Made by a program: the position numbers and the translations under genes. Positions 9,637-18,247 of a stretch of DNA of 64,000 nucleotides are shown one piece after another. Position 1 is the first letter of the stretch. Every line of letters starts with the position of its first letter. Under the pieces are notes generated by a model, which saw nothing but the letters and a program-made list of their open reading frames with translations, did not search any database and had not been told where the DNA came from. The stretch spans positions 62,001 to 126,000 of the forward strand of contig NZ_JWJH01000005.1 of the NCBI RefSeq assembly GCF_000949865.1, read 5' to 3'. Source of the DNA: Rhizobium nepotum 39/7 (lineage in GTDB: Bacteria > Pseudomonadota > Alphaproteobacteria > Rhizobiales > Rhizobiaceae).

Positions 9637-10287
9637 TCAGCCGCCCGAAGCGGCCTTGAAAACCGCCAGTTGGTCGGCAAAGGCGCGTTTATAGGCGGGA
9701 CGCGCCTCACCGCGGGCCACATAGGCTGAAAGGTTCGGATATTCGTCGAGGATGCCCGAACTTTTTATCCTTTGCAGCACCGATATCATCAGGAGGTCAC
9801 CGGCACTGAACGCGCCGTCGAGCCAGTCGGCGTCACCGAGGCTGCGGGAGAGTTCGCCGAGCCGCTTGCGGATGCGTTCGTCGAGCATCGTGAGGCGTTC
9901 ATCATACCAGCTTTTGTCGCCTTCCACATATCGGGCAATCGAGCGGTCGACGATCGGCGGTTCCACGGTGCTGAGCGCGGCGAACATCCATGTTATCGCC
10001 CGCGCCCGCGCATTCGCATCCCCCGGCAAAAGGCCGGCATGGCGCTCCGCGATGTGGAAAACGATCGCACCGGACTCGAACAGGACAAGGTCGCCCTCTT
10101 CATAGGTCGGAATCTGCCCGAATGGCTGAAGCGCCAGATGCTCGGGTTCCCTCATCGCCTTGAAGGAGAGAAGACGAACATCGTAGGGTTGCCCCACTTC
10201 CTCCAGTGCCCAGCGCACGCGCGTGTCGCGGGCCAGACCCTTGCCGCCATCGGGCGAGCGTTCAAAAGCGGTAATTGTGATCGTCAT
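9637..10287 (-). CDS. Glutathione S-transferase family protein
   Basis: The 216-residue cytosolic GST has an N-terminal thioredoxin-like domain (ALEEVGQPYDVRLLSF, then FGQIPTYEEGDLVLFESGAI, with the cis-Pro and glutathione-gamma-glutamyl ESGAI motif near residues 60-75) and a C-terminal helical domain (SAGDLLMISVLQRI). It likely conjugates or reduces electrophiles with glutathione; the substrate is unknown. It is divergent from the peroxiredoxin gene, which would fit an oxidative or electrophile defence role. Confidence 0.87.
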   Translation of the reverse strand: MTITITAFERSPDGGKGLARDTRVRWALEEVGQPYDVRLLSFKAMREPEHLALQPFGQIPTYEEGDLVLFESGAIVFHIAERHAGLLPGDANARARAITWMFAALSTVEPPIVDRSIARYVEGDKSWYDERLTMLDERIRKRLGELSRSLGDADWLDGAFSAGDLLMISVLQRIKSSGILDEYPNLSAYVARGEARPAYKRAFADQLAVFKAASGG

Positions 10288-10651
10288 TGCCGTTCTCCAT
10301 CGCGTCTGTTTGGAGATTGTTGGCTCGCGGGTGCTCGAGCGTCGTTAGCGTTTTGCGCCAGCCGGGAAAGCCATCTTGGCCTGTTTCTGGCCAATCCGGC
10401 AGGGGCCGCTGTGTCAGGATAGATGCTTGACCGAACGAAAACAATCCTCGTGCGTTTCCGAGACAGGTCATTGGCGTCCGCTTTTAGGCTCCATATGAAC
10501 CGGGCGGAGACGGGCGGCACGCCCTGCCCGTTTCGATTTTTTGCCGTGAAAAAGCTGGCCATTTCGCGCGAAAACTCTAAGCTCCAACGCCGGAAACGGA
10601 TTGCCAGAACCTTCAGGATTTCAATTCAAATCATTAGGGAGAAACCAACAA
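10288..10651. promoter_or_regulatory. Divergent intergenic region between GST and peroxiredoxin genes
   Basis: This 364-bp spacer separates two divergent genes and must hold both promoters. No strong inverted repeat or textbook OxyR site was recognised by eye. The peroxiredoxin start at 10652 follows AGGGAGAAACCAACAA, a good ribosome binding site. Confidence 0.4.
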
Positions 10652-11308
10652 ATGAGCCTTCGTATCAACGACATAGCGCCCGATTTCACCGCCGAAACCA
10701 CGCATGGTCCGGTGAGCTTTCACGACTGGGTCGGCGACGGCTGGGCGGTTCTGTTTTCGCATCCGAAAAATTTCACGCCGGTCTGCACCACCGAGCTTGG
10801 CGCGATGGGCGGCCTGCAGCCGGAATTCGAAAAACGTGGTGTCAAGATCATCGGCATCTCCGTCGATCCGGTCGAAAGCCATGAAAAATGGAAAAACGAC
10901 ATCCGCACCGCGACCGGCTTTAACGTCGATTATCCGCTGATCGGCGACAAGGATCTGAAAGTGGCGAAGCTCTACGACATGCTGCCAGCGGGCGCTGGTG
11001 AGAGTTCCGAAGGCCGCACCCCCGCCGACAACGCCACTGTGCGCTCCGTCTTCGTCATCGGTCCTGACAAGAAGATCAAGCTGGTCCTCACCTACCCGAT
11101 GACGACCGGCCGCAACTTCGAGGAAATTCTTCGCGCGATCGACTCCATCCAGCTGACCTCGAAACATCAGGTGGCGACACCGGCCAACTGGAAACAGGGC
11201 GAGGACGTGATCATCACCGCCGCCGTCTCGAACGAGGACGCCATCGCCCGCTTCGGCTCTTACGATACTGTCCTTCCCTATCTGCGCAAGACGAGGCAGC
11301 CCGGCTGA
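10652..11308 (+). CDS. Peroxiredoxin, 1-Cys (Prx6/AhpC-TSA) type
   Basis: This protein reduces peroxides in the cytoplasm. It is 218 residues with the peroxidatic site PVCTTELG (Cys45), the only cysteine in the protein, and a long C-terminal extension typical of Prx6 (VATPANWKQGEDVII). The lack of a resolving cysteine means the sulfenate must be reduced by an external thiol such as glutathione, which fits the neighbouring divergent GST gene. The ATG after the strong Shine-Dalgarno at about 10637 was preferred over upstream in-frame starts. Confidence 0.93.
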   Translation: MSLRINDIAPDFTAETTHGPVSFHDWVGDGWAVLFSHPKNFTPVCTTELGAMGGLQPEFEKRGVKIIGISVDPVESHEKWKNDIRTATGFNVDYPLIGDKDLKVAKLYDMLPAGAGESSEGRTPADNATVRSVFVIGPDKKIKLVLTYPMTTGRNFEEILRAIDSIQLTSKHQVATPANWKQGEDVIITAAVSNEDAIARFGSYDTVLPYLRKTRQPG

Positions 11309-11320
11309 TTTGAAACGGAT

Positions 11321-11351
11321 AAAAAAGGGGCGATGAGCCATCATCGTCCCC
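11321..11351 (-). terminator. Terminator after the DUF5680 gene
   Basis: Read on the minus strand, a GGGGACGATGA stem pairs with TCATCGCCCC and is followed by six T residues. It lies between the convergent peroxiredoxin and DUF5680 genes. Confidence 0.75.
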
Positions 11352-11375
11352 ATTCGATCCTCCTGACGGTAGCAA

Positions 11376-11828
11376 TTATGGCTTTATCAGGCCACCATTA
11401 TAATCGAGCCGATATGTCTCGACACCGTCACGATAAATCCGCTCGACGCCGGTAAAAGACTGGAATTCGCCCTCATTGGTATCGACATAGATCATGTCCT
11501 CGACCTCGCGAGTGAAGCCGCCGAGAAACCGCCCTTCCCTGTAAAGCGTGGAGAGCGAGTGCTGGATCACCCTGCCCGCCACGGTGCCATCAATTGACGC
11601 AGGGCGAATGATGCGGCCGTAATAATTCATGGCCCATAGCGGAATACCCTGATGCCAGACAACCTCCTGGCCGATGAAATCGGTTCCGCCGAAATAACTG
11701 TCGATATAATGCCAGTCGCCGTTCCGATAGGCCAGGTCGTGCGAGCCGAGGCGAGTGGGTGTCGCCGATTTGTCACCGCCGCCCACATAGGTGGCGGATT
11801 TGGCCTGCACGATGAATTCTTCCAGCAT
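11376..11828 (-). CDS. DUF5680 domain-containing protein
   Basis: The 150-residue protein matches the family found alone or attached to XRE regulators: an initial FIVQAKSATYVGGG, then GSHDLAYRNGDWHYIDSYFGG, GQEVVWHQGIPLWAMNYYG and a C-terminal TYRLDYNGGLIKP. The pattern of W, Y and G residues suggests a compact beta fold. No enzymatic motif is seen and the function is unknown. It is monocistronic with its own terminator. Confidence 0.75.
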   Translation of the reverse strand: MLEEFIVQAKSATYVGGGDKSATPTRLGSHDLAYRNGDWHYIDSYFGGTDFIGQEVVWHQGIPLWAMNYYGRIIRPASIDGTVAGRVIQHSLSTLYREGRFLGGFTREVEDMIYVDTNEGEFQSFTGVERIYRDGVETYRLDYNGGLIKP

Positions 11829-11994
11829 CGCAAATCTCCCTCACCGAGAACATAAAGCGAACATATTCAAATTGCGCGGCAGTCGCAAGTGCGTTCTCGG
11901 CCCGGCTTCATGCCATAATTTCACAGATGGCGGGCTTGGTAATCGCTGCTTTTGCCCTTACAAGCGTGGCAGAAATGATCCTCGAAGAGTACCC

Positions 11995-12450
11995 ATGTCG
12001 CAGAACCCGCAAATCTATGTCGATGCCGACGCCTGCCCCGTGAAACCGGAGATACTCAAGGTGGCGGAACGGCATGGGCTGGAGGTGACCTTCGTTGCCA
12101 ATTCCGGCTTGCGCCCGTCGCGCGATCCGATGGTGAAGAACGTCATCGTATCGGCCGGTTTCGATGCGGCTGACGACTGGATTGCCGAGCGTGCCGGCGA
12201 AAACGACATTGTCATCACCGCCGATGTGCCGTTGGCCGGGCGTTGCGTCGCCAAGGGCGCACTGGTGACCGGGCCGACGGGCCGTGTTTTCGACCAGACC
12301 AATATCGGCATGGCGACTGCGATGCGCGATCTTGGCGCGCATCTGCGCGAAACCGGCGAAAGCAAGGGATATAATGCGGCCTTTTCACCGCGCGATCGCT
12401 CCGCCTTTCTGGAGACGCTTGACCGTTTCTGCCGCCGTGTCAAAAAATGA
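11995..12450 (+). CDS. YaiI/YqxD family protein (DUF188)
   Basis: This 151-residue protein belongs to the UPF0178 family, a PIN-like fold. The N terminus IYVDADACPVKPEI and the later NDIVITADVPLAGRC and FSPRDRSAFLETLDRF are its hallmarks, with acidic residues where PIN nucleases bind metal. Its function is not established. The ATG at 11995 puts the conserved DADACPVK at the N terminus; upstream in-frame codons lack family character. DUF1345 follows after 25 bp. Confidence 0.88.
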   Translation: MSQNPQIYVDADACPVKPEILKVAERHGLEVTFVANSGLRPSRDPMVKNVIVSAGFDAADDWIAERAGENDIVITADVPLAGRCVAKGALVTGPTGRVFDQTNIGMATAMRDLGAHLRETGESKGYNAAFSPRDRSAFLETLDRFCRRVKK

Positions 12451-12475
12451 CGGCGCAAATAGAAAGACGCGATCC

Positions 12476-13135
12476 ATGACCCCGGCCAAACCGCAAAGCA
12501 ATGCCTATCGTCGCCATAAGCCCTTCCTCGTCGCTTTTCTCGTCAGCGCTTTCGGCCTCGGTCTGGCGCTGGTTTTCGCGCGATCGATTGCCATCGAAAT
12601 CGCAGCTGTCCTGTTTTTTCTGACCTATCTCGTACTGGTGGCATTTCGGCTTCCCAAACTGACGGCGCAACACCTGAGGGCGCATGCCGACAGCGACGAC
12701 CTGCCGGCAATAGCCATCATCGCCATTACGCTGCTTGCCGTTGGCGTTGCCGTCGTTTCGCTGTTCCAGGCACTTAACCATTCCGGCGAAACGGTCTGGA
12801 CCCTGCTCATCGCCTTCGGCTCCGTGATCTTCGGATGGCTGACGATCCACACCATGACGGCATTGCATTACGCCCATCTTTACTGGCGTCCCGAAACCGT
12901 TGATGGCAAGCGCCAGCACCGCGGCGGCATGGATTTTCCGGCGACGAAAGAGCCTTGCGGTTATGATTTCCTCTATTTCGCCGTGGTGATCGGCATGACG
13001 GCGCAGACATCGGATGTGGCCGTGACCACGACCGCCATGCGCAAGGTCACGTTGCTGCACTCCATCGTCTCTTTCTTCTTCAACACGGTTCTGGTGGCGG
13101 CGGCAGTCAACGCTGCGGTCGCGCTTGCGGGCTGA
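12476..13135 (+). CDS. DUF1345 family membrane protein
   Basis: This 219-residue inner membrane protein has about five or six hydrophobic helices: residues 15-55 (two), 75-120 (two) and two near the C terminus. The DFLYFAVVIGMTAQTSDVAVT segment with surrounding HYAHLYW is the signature of DUF1345. The function is unknown. It is flanked closely by the DUF188 and S-formylglutathione hydrolase genes on the same strand. Confidence 0.82.
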   Translation: MTPAKPQSNAYRRHKPFLVAFLVSAFGLGLALVFARSIAIEIAAVLFFLTYLVLVAFRLPKLTAQHLRAHADSDDLPAIAIIAITLLAVGVAVVSLFQALNHSGETVWTLLIAFGSVIFGWLTIHTMTALHYAHLYWRPETVDGKRQHRGGMDFPATKEPCGYDFLYFAVVIGMTAQTSDVAVTTTAMRKVTLLHSIVSFFFNTVLVAAAVNAAVALAG

Positions 13136-13165
13136 ACCGAAAAACTCTTCATAAGGAATGGCTTG

Positions 13166-13999
13166 ATGAACATCATTTCGCAGAATACGGCCTTTGGCGG
13201 CATGCAGGGCGTATTTTCGCACCCGTCCGAAACCCTGAACTGCGAGATGACCTTTGCGGTCTATGTGCCGCCGAAGGCGATCAGCGAGCCCTGCCCGGTT
13301 GTCTGGTATCTCTCCGGCCTCACCTGCACCCACGCCAATGTCATGGAAAAAGGCGAATATCGCCGCATGGCGTCCGAACTGGGGCTGATCGTCGTCTGCC
13401 CGGATACCAGCCCGCGTGGCAATGACGTGCCCGACGAGCTGACCAACTGGCAGATGGGCAAGGGCGCCGGCTTTTATCTCGACGCCACGCAGGAGCCTTG
13501 GTCGGAGCACTACCACATGTACAGCTACGTGACGGAAGAGTTGCCCGCCTTCATCGGCCAGCATTTCCGTGCGGATATGAGCCGTCAGGGCATTTTCGGT
13601 CACTCTATGGGCGGCCATGGCGCGATGACGATCGCTTTGAAGAACCCGGATCGCTTCAAGAGCTGCTCCGCCTTCGCCCCGATCGTCGCCCCCTCCTCCG
13701 CAGACTGGTCCGAACCGGCGCTGGAAAAATATCTCGGTACGGACCGGGCCGCATGGCGTCAATACGACGCCTGCGCGCTGGTCGAAGACGGCGCCCGTTT
13801 TCCCGAATTCCTGATCGATCAGGGCAAGGCCGACAACTTCCTCGAAAAAGGCCTGCGCCCCTGGCTGTTCGAAGAAGCGGTCAAGGGCACGGATATCGGC
13901 CTGACGCTGCGCATGCACGAGCGCTACGACCATTCCTATTATTTTATTTCCAGCTTCATGGACGACCATCTGAAGTGGCATGCCGAGCGGCTTGGCTGA
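13166..13999 (+). CDS. fghA: S-formylglutathione hydrolase
   Basis: It hydrolyses S-formylglutathione to formate and glutathione in formaldehyde detoxification. The 277-residue alpha/beta hydrolase (esterase D family) has VWYLSGLTCTHANVMEK, the nucleophile elbow GHSMGG with Ser147, and the C-terminal HERYDHSYYFISSF motif containing the catalytic histidine. The ATG at 13166 lies next to an in-frame TTG. No glutathione-dependent formaldehyde dehydrogenase gene is nearby. Confidence 0.94.
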   Translation: MNIISQNTAFGGMQGVFSHPSETLNCEMTFAVYVPPKAISEPCPVVWYLSGLTCTHANVMEKGEYRRMASELGLIVVCPDTSPRGNDVPDELTNWQMGKGAGFYLDATQEPWSEHYHMYSYVTEELPAFIGQHFRADMSRQGIFGHSMGGHGAMTIALKNPDRFKSCSAFAPIVAPSSADWSEPALEKYLGTDRAAWRQYDACALVEDGARFPEFLIDQGKADNFLEKGLRPWLFEEAVKGTDIGLTLRMHERYDHSYYFISSFMDDHLKWHAERLG

Positions 14000-14021
14000 G
14001 GGTCGCGACAGGCGGCGTTGT

Positions 14022-14510
14022 TCACGGAAACAATGCCGTCGCCAGCGTCGTCGAGCCGGGCCGGCTGAGCCTGAATTCGCGGATGACACGTTCCGCGACA
14101 CCGTAAGCGAGATCCTGCTCGATTGACCGATTGTCGAAACTCACCACCGTGGCCGTGAATTTCGCCTCGGCGATCACTTCGCCCGTTGCCACGGCGGCGG
14201 CGCGCACGATCACACGGGCCGATGCCCGTTCTCCGAACAGGAAGGGTCCGCGTGTGACGGAAGCGAGGCGAATTGTCAGCACCACGCGTGGTCTGATTTC
14301 GCCGCGTGCAGTCGTCTTGATCGCGTTCTGCAACTGCGCGTGAATGGATTGCATCAGTGCCGGCGCGACATCCGGTCGGGCCGCAACGAATGCGCCGCGC
14401 ACATCGTAAAGCAGCCGGTCGGCATTGGTCGCTTCCGGTTCCAGCCTGAAAGACATGAGCGTGAAAGACGCCAGCACAACGATGCCAAGGCGCTTCAGCG
14501 TGGTGATCAT
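14022..14510 (-). CDS. Secreted hypothetical protein
   Basis: I do not recognise a family. The 162-residue product starts with an export signal (TTLKRLGIVVLASFTLMSF) without a lipobox cysteine, so it is probably periplasmic. The mature part alternates charged helices and strands (RVVLTIRLASVTRGPFLFGERAS; VIAEAKFTATVVSFD). The gene converges with fghA, ending 22 bp from it, and stands alone. Confidence 0.6.
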   Translation of the reverse strand: MITTLKRLGIVVLASFTLMSFRLEPEATNADRLLYDVRGAFVAARPDVAPALMQSIHAQLQNAIKTTARGEIRPRVVLTIRLASVTRGPFLFGERASARVIVRAAAVATGEVIAEAKFTATVVSFDNRSIEQDLAYGVAERVIREFRLSRPGSTTLATALFP

Positions 14511-14570
14511 GATCTGCGGCTCCCCTTACGTGAGGTAGCCGCATATTCGGTCATCAGGGTTAAAAAAGCG

Positions 14571-15365
14571 TCAAGAAGCGCTCTTCAACGCCTCCAGAAC
14601 GTTGAGTGCCGCACGCATGTCGACAAGCCTGAGGGCGCGGCGCTCCAGCGCCTCCTCATCTTCGCCCCATTGTTCGGCGGTCCAGTCCTCATCGAGATGC
14701 GCGAGCGCCCAGGTTTCTTCCAGCGTCTGCTGCCCTTCCGCCAGCGCCAGCGACAGGATGGCGGAGCCGGTCAGGGACGTCATGGTGTGCAGGGCGGCGA
14801 GCGCTATCGGCGTATCGTATTTCCTGAGCGTCACGGCGAAGGCCGCAACGGCCTCCCGTGGCTGCTCGCGATGCATCACGCCTTCGACGAGGATGAAGCG
14901 GGCGCCGAGAACATTGGCCGCCCAGTCAAGCACCGGGTCCCAATGGTCCGTCTGACGCTGAACCAGCGCGGATGGGTCGCCAGCGCGGTAGCACAGGAGA
15001 TCGGAGGAGGAAAAACGGAGGATGTCCTCGAAAACCGCCTGGGTGTCGTCGGCGATGCCATCGATGGCGGTGTTCACATGCCGTGACACGGGCATGACGA
15101 CCGGGTTCACCACTTCCTTCTGCGCATCCCATTCGTCGCGAAGCAGGTCCGCGAGCGCCTTGGATGGCAGGACAAGCGGCTTCTTGGCGGGCGTGCGCAG
15201 CGGCTTGCCATCGAGATGGATGGTGAAGCCGCCGTCTTCCACGTCAGCAACGGTGACGTCCTTGTAGAAGCGCTTCGGCAAAGGCCTCTGCATCTGGAGT
15301 TGCGCGCGAATGATCGGATCGGGATGGCTGAGGCCTTCCGAAAGGTCGTTCAGGAGATCACGCAT
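14571..15365 (-). CDS. ATP12 family F1-ATPase assembly chaperone
   Basis: ATP12 binds the F1 alpha subunit during ATP synthase assembly in mitochondria and alphaproteobacteria. The 264-residue protein has PLPKRFYKDVTV, GFTIHLDGKPLRTPAKKPL, the WDAQKEVVNPVVMPVSR segment, DLLCYRAGDP and a C-terminal DEDWTAEQWGEDEEALERR helix, all family hallmarks. It is the last gene of the crcB-rluC-HAD-ATP12 run, with 30 bp to the HAD gene. Confidence 0.92.
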   Translation of the reverse strand: MRDLLNDLSEGLSHPDPIIRAQLQMQRPLPKRFYKDVTVADVEDGGFTIHLDGKPLRTPAKKPLVLPSKALADLLRDEWDAQKEVVNPVVMPVSRHVNTAIDGIADDTQAVFEDILRFSSSDLLCYRAGDPSALVQRQTDHWDPVLDWAANVLGARFILVEGVMHREQPREAVAAFAVTLRKYDTPIALAALHTMTSLTGSAILSLALAEGQQTLEETWALAHLDEDWTAEQWGEDEEALERRALRLVDMRAALNVLEALKSAS

Positions 15366-15395
15366 GGCACGTCCTCATCAGTCGGATAGAAAGGG

Positions 15396-16064
15396 TCATT
15401 CGAGAATATCGGCGGGAACATAGGCCGGAATTTCGCGAGGGTGGCTGACGACCGCATCGGCGCCGGCCTTCCAGAGATCATCGACCGAGGCGTACCCCCA
15501 CGCGACACCGATGGCCTTTGCGCCGGCCGCTTTCGCCATCTGCATGTCATAGATCGCATCGCCGATGACGACAGTGTCAGCCGGAACCATGCCGGTTTCA
15601 TGGCAGCATTCCATCACCATGGCCGGATGCGGCTTGGATGGGCAATCATCCGCCGTGCGTGACACGATGAAATGCTCGGCAAAACCATGCGTTTCGAGAA
15701 TATGGGTCAGTCCGCGACGGCCCTTGCCGGTGACCGCGCCGATCAGCACATCGTCCCGCTTCGCCAGAGTGTCGATCAGCGGCGCGATGCCGTCGAAAAG
15801 CGGCTCGATCATGCCCGGCCGGGCGCGGATCGGGTGATAGATTTCCCGGTAACGCTCCGTCATCGCGCGCGCCTCGTCATCCACATGCGCCTTGCCGAGC
15901 ATGCGGGCGATGGCGATATCGAGTGTGAGGCCAATGATCGCCTTGGTCTCTGAAATGTCAGGCCGGGGCTTTCCGAAATCGACGAATGTATCGGCCATGA
16001 CGGCATGGATCAGGCCGGCACTATCCACCAGCGTGCCGTCGCAATCAAAAAGAACGAGTTTCAT
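15396..16064 (-). CDS. HAD-IA family hydrolase (phosphoglycolate phosphatase-like)
   Basis: The 222-residue haloacid dehalogenase-type phosphatase has motif I FDCDGTLVDS (residues 7-16), motif II (IGAVTGKGRRG), a conserved lysine (SKPHPAMV) and motif IV (VVIGDAIYDMQMAKAAG). A helical cap lies between motifs I and II. The exact substrate is unknown. It is six bp downstream of the pseudouridine synthase stop, so the two are co-transcribed. Confidence 0.88.
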   Translation of the reverse strand: MKLVLFDCDGTLVDSAGLIHAVMADTFVDFGKPRPDISETKAIIGLTLDIAIARMLGKAHVDDEARAMTERYREIYHPIRARPGMIEPLFDGIAPLIDTLAKRDDVLIGAVTGKGRRGLTHILETHGFAEHFIVSRTADDCPSKPHPAMVMECCHETGMVPADTVVIGDAIYDMQMAKAAGAKAIGVAWGYASVDDLWKAGADAVVSHPREIPAYVPADILE

Positions 16065-16070
16065 CGGCTA

Positions 16071-17060
16071 TCAGCCTTCCCTGTCGCCATCGGCCACGTC
16101 GAGACCGAGCAGGTTCCAAGTCTGCACCATATGCGGCGACAAGGGCGCGCTGACGCGAAGCCGTCCGCCATTCGGGTGAGGAATGTCGATATGGCGGGCA
16201 TGCAGGTGCAGGCGTTTCTGTACGCCGCCCGGAAAATCCCAGTTCGGATCGTCGATGTAATATTTCGGATCGCCGATGATCGGGTGCCCTATATGCAGCG
16301 CGTGAACGCGAAGCTGGTGGGTACGGCCGGTATAAGGCTCCATCTCCAGCCAGGCGAGGTTCTGCGCGGCGGTATCGATGACACGGTAATAGGAAACGGC
16401 GTGATCGGCCCCCTCCTCGCCGTGCTTGGCGATACGCATGCGGTCGCCGTCGGGCGTCTGCTCCTTGACCAGCCAGGTGGAAATCTTGTCCTGATGCTTG
16501 CGCGGCACGCCGCGAACCAGCGCCCAGTAGGTCTTCTTGGTATCGCGCTCGCGGAAAGCGGCCGTCAGCTTCTGCGCAGCACCACGGGTGCGGGCAACCA
16601 CCAGCACGCCGGATGTGTCACGGTCCAGGCGGTGCACCAGACGCGGCTTTTCACCCTTCGGGCTGGTCCATGCTTCCAGAAGCCCGTCAATGTGACGGTT
16701 GATGCCGGAACCGCCCTGCACGGCAATGCCGGCCGGCTTGTTGAACACTAAAACCTTGTCGTCCTCATGCAGCAGCATTCGGGCCAGAAGCTCGCTGTCT
16801 GCCGAATGTTTGAGGTCCTTCGATCCGATAGGGCCGCTTTTGACCTTGAGGTCGGAATCGACCGGCGGTACGCGCACCATCTGTCCCGGCTGCACCCGCG
16901 CATCCGTCTTCACCCGGCCGCCGTCTACACGCACCTGTCCGGAGCGCAGCAGCTTTTGCAGCTGCCCGAACCCCAGACCCGGATAGTGAATTTTGAACCA
17001 GCGATCGAGGCGCATACCGGCCTCGTCGGCCTCGACCTTGATATGCTCGATACCTGCCAT
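16071..17060 (-). CDS. rluC: RluA/RluC family 23S rRNA pseudouridine synthase
   Basis: This 329-residue enzyme converts uridines to pseudouridine in 23S rRNA. An S4-like RNA-binding domain (DRWFKIHYPGLGFGQLQKLLRSGQVRVDG, split across residues 19-50) precedes a catalytic domain with the signature RLVHRLDRDTSG, where the aspartate after R-L is catalytic, and GRTHQLRVHALHIGHPI. RluC is the most likely orthologue, but RluD or RluA specificity cannot be excluded by eye. Confidence 0.88.
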   Translation of the reverse strand: MAGIEHIKVEADEAGMRLDRWFKIHYPGLGFGQLQKLLRSGQVRVDGGRVKTDARVQPGQMVRVPPVDSDLKVKSGPIGSKDLKHSADSELLARMLLHEDDKVLVFNKPAGIAVQGGSGINRHIDGLLEAWTSPKGEKPRLVHRLDRDTSGVLVVARTRGAAQKLTAAFRERDTKKTYWALVRGVPRKHQDKISTWLVKEQTPDGDRMRIAKHGEEGADHAVSYYRVIDTAAQNLAWLEMEPYTGRTHQLRVHALHIGHPIIGDPKYYIDDPNWDFPGGVQKRLHLHARHIDIPHPNGGRLRVSAPLSPHMVQTWNLLGLDVADGDREG

Positions 17061-17127
17061 GAAATTTCCAGTCTCTCTGTCTTGATCGCACGCCCTTTAT
17101 CTCTGGCGCGCCGTTTGGATCAAGCCT

Positions 17128-17505
17128 TTAGAACAAACTGCGGCCCAAGGCCAGCCCGGCGAAAACCGCCGCGATGGAAACCAACAGACTTGCCATGATG
17201 TAAACGGCCGAAAGGCCGAGCGCACCGCGTTCGAAAAGCGAGACCGCATCGAGCGAGAAGGACGAAAATGTGGTGAAGCCGCCGAGCACGCCGGTAACCA
17301 GAAACAGGCGCATTTCCATGGACGCGTTCAGCCTTCTGGCCACAAGTTCGACGAGGAGACCGATCAGGAAAGATCCGACCACATTGACCGCAAGCGTTCC
17401 CCACGGAAAACTCGGCCCGGCAAGCCTCACGCTCCAGACGCCGACCAGATAACGGAACACGGAACCGATTGCGCCGCCTGTGGCGACAAGAGCGATATTC
17501 ACCAT
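17128..17505 (-). CDS. crcB: Fluoride exporter CrcB/FluC
   Basis: This dual-topology inner membrane channel expels fluoride. The 125-residue protein has four hydrophobic helices, an N-terminal GGAIGSVFRYLVG, the AVNVVGSFLIG helix and the GFTTFSSFSLD motif whose phenylalanines line the fluoride pathway. It is the first gene of the run leading to rluC. I saw no crcB-type fluoride riboswitch upstream. Confidence 0.93.
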   Translation of the reverse strand: MVNIALVATGGAIGSVFRYLVGVWSVRLAGPSFPWGTLAVNVVGSFLIGLLVELVARRLNASMEMRLFLVTGVLGGFTTFSSFSLDAVSLFERGALGLSAVYIMASLLVSIAAVFAGLALGRSLF

Positions 17506-17709
17506 TTGGGGATTGTCTCCGGAGGAAATTGTCGGACCGGGCTGTCCGGTGCATTTCTAGACCATAGCAATCGCCGGCGAAACCCCTTTGCCCGGAGCTT
17601 TCATCCATTAAAATACGGTTAAATTGCAAGCCCGCGATTTAGCCTTCCGACAAGGCGCGGCTGTTAATCTCCAGCTTTTACGGGGTCGGCGAAGAAGGCC
17701 GGAGGTTGG

Positions 17710-18030
17710 ATGACACAGGTTCTTTCCGTTTCAGCAAATACAGCGGCCTATGCGCTGGAGGCTGTGAAACCGTCGCAGCGCGTGCCGCGCAAGACCGAGG
17801 TCGAAGAGGCCATTCACGCATTGGCGCGCAAGGCCGAACAGGGCGACGATTTCCAGCTCAAAGGCTTTATGACGGCGATCAAACCGCCGGCCTTGACGCT
17901 CTATTTCCTGACCACCGCCAGCCAGCGTCAGGAACCGCAGGCGACGCTCGAGCAGGCTGTGGAGGCTTACGAGGAGAATGGGGCCGAAACTCGTTCTAAA
18001 AATAATGTTTTAGATCAAATCGATATTTAG
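17710..18030 (+). CDS. Hypothetical protein
   Basis: No family is recognised. The 106-residue product has a charged helix (RKTEVEEAIHALARKAEQG) and no signal peptide or membrane segment. A good ribosome binding site (CCGGAGG) precedes the ATG, and a strong terminator follows 173 bp after the stop, both supporting a real gene. It is likely a rhizobia-restricted cytoplasmic protein. Confidence 0.6.
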   Translation: MTQVLSVSANTAAYALEAVKPSQRVPRKTEVEEAIHALARKAEQGDDFQLKGFMTAIKPPALTLYFLTTASQRQEPQATLEQAVEAYEENGAETRSKNNVLDQIDI

Positions 18031-18202
18031 ATATTCTAATTTCGTTTCTGAGGTATGGGACGAACCGGCCTCCGGCGTTCAGGCTGCTGTCAGCCTGATT
18101 TTATAGATATTGTCGACCGAAGACCGGAAAAATCGCGGAAGCGATCTCTCTCACGCCTTTTCCGCCACGGCGCTGAAAACAATACAATAGACGAAAAGCT
18201 TG

Positions 18203-18241
18203 CGGCTACCGGACCTGTCACGCGTCCCGGTAGCCGTTTTT
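18203..18241 (+). terminator. Bidirectional terminator between convergent genes
   Basis: CGGCTACCGG (18203-18212) pairs perfectly with CCGGTAGCCG (18227-18236), followed by five T residues on the plus strand. It lies between the hypothetical gene and the convergent copper-chaperone fusion gene and could stop both transcripts. Confidence 0.85.
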
Positions 18242-18247
18242 CGTGGA

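Noticed and set aside
12440-14101. 553-codon open frame antisense to the DUF1345 and fghA genes
   Set aside because: It is a shadow frame over two recognised proteins with no domain of its own.
17506-17709. Fluoride riboswitch before crcB
   Set aside because: The upstream sequence was read on the minus strand and lacks the conserved crcB RNA core.
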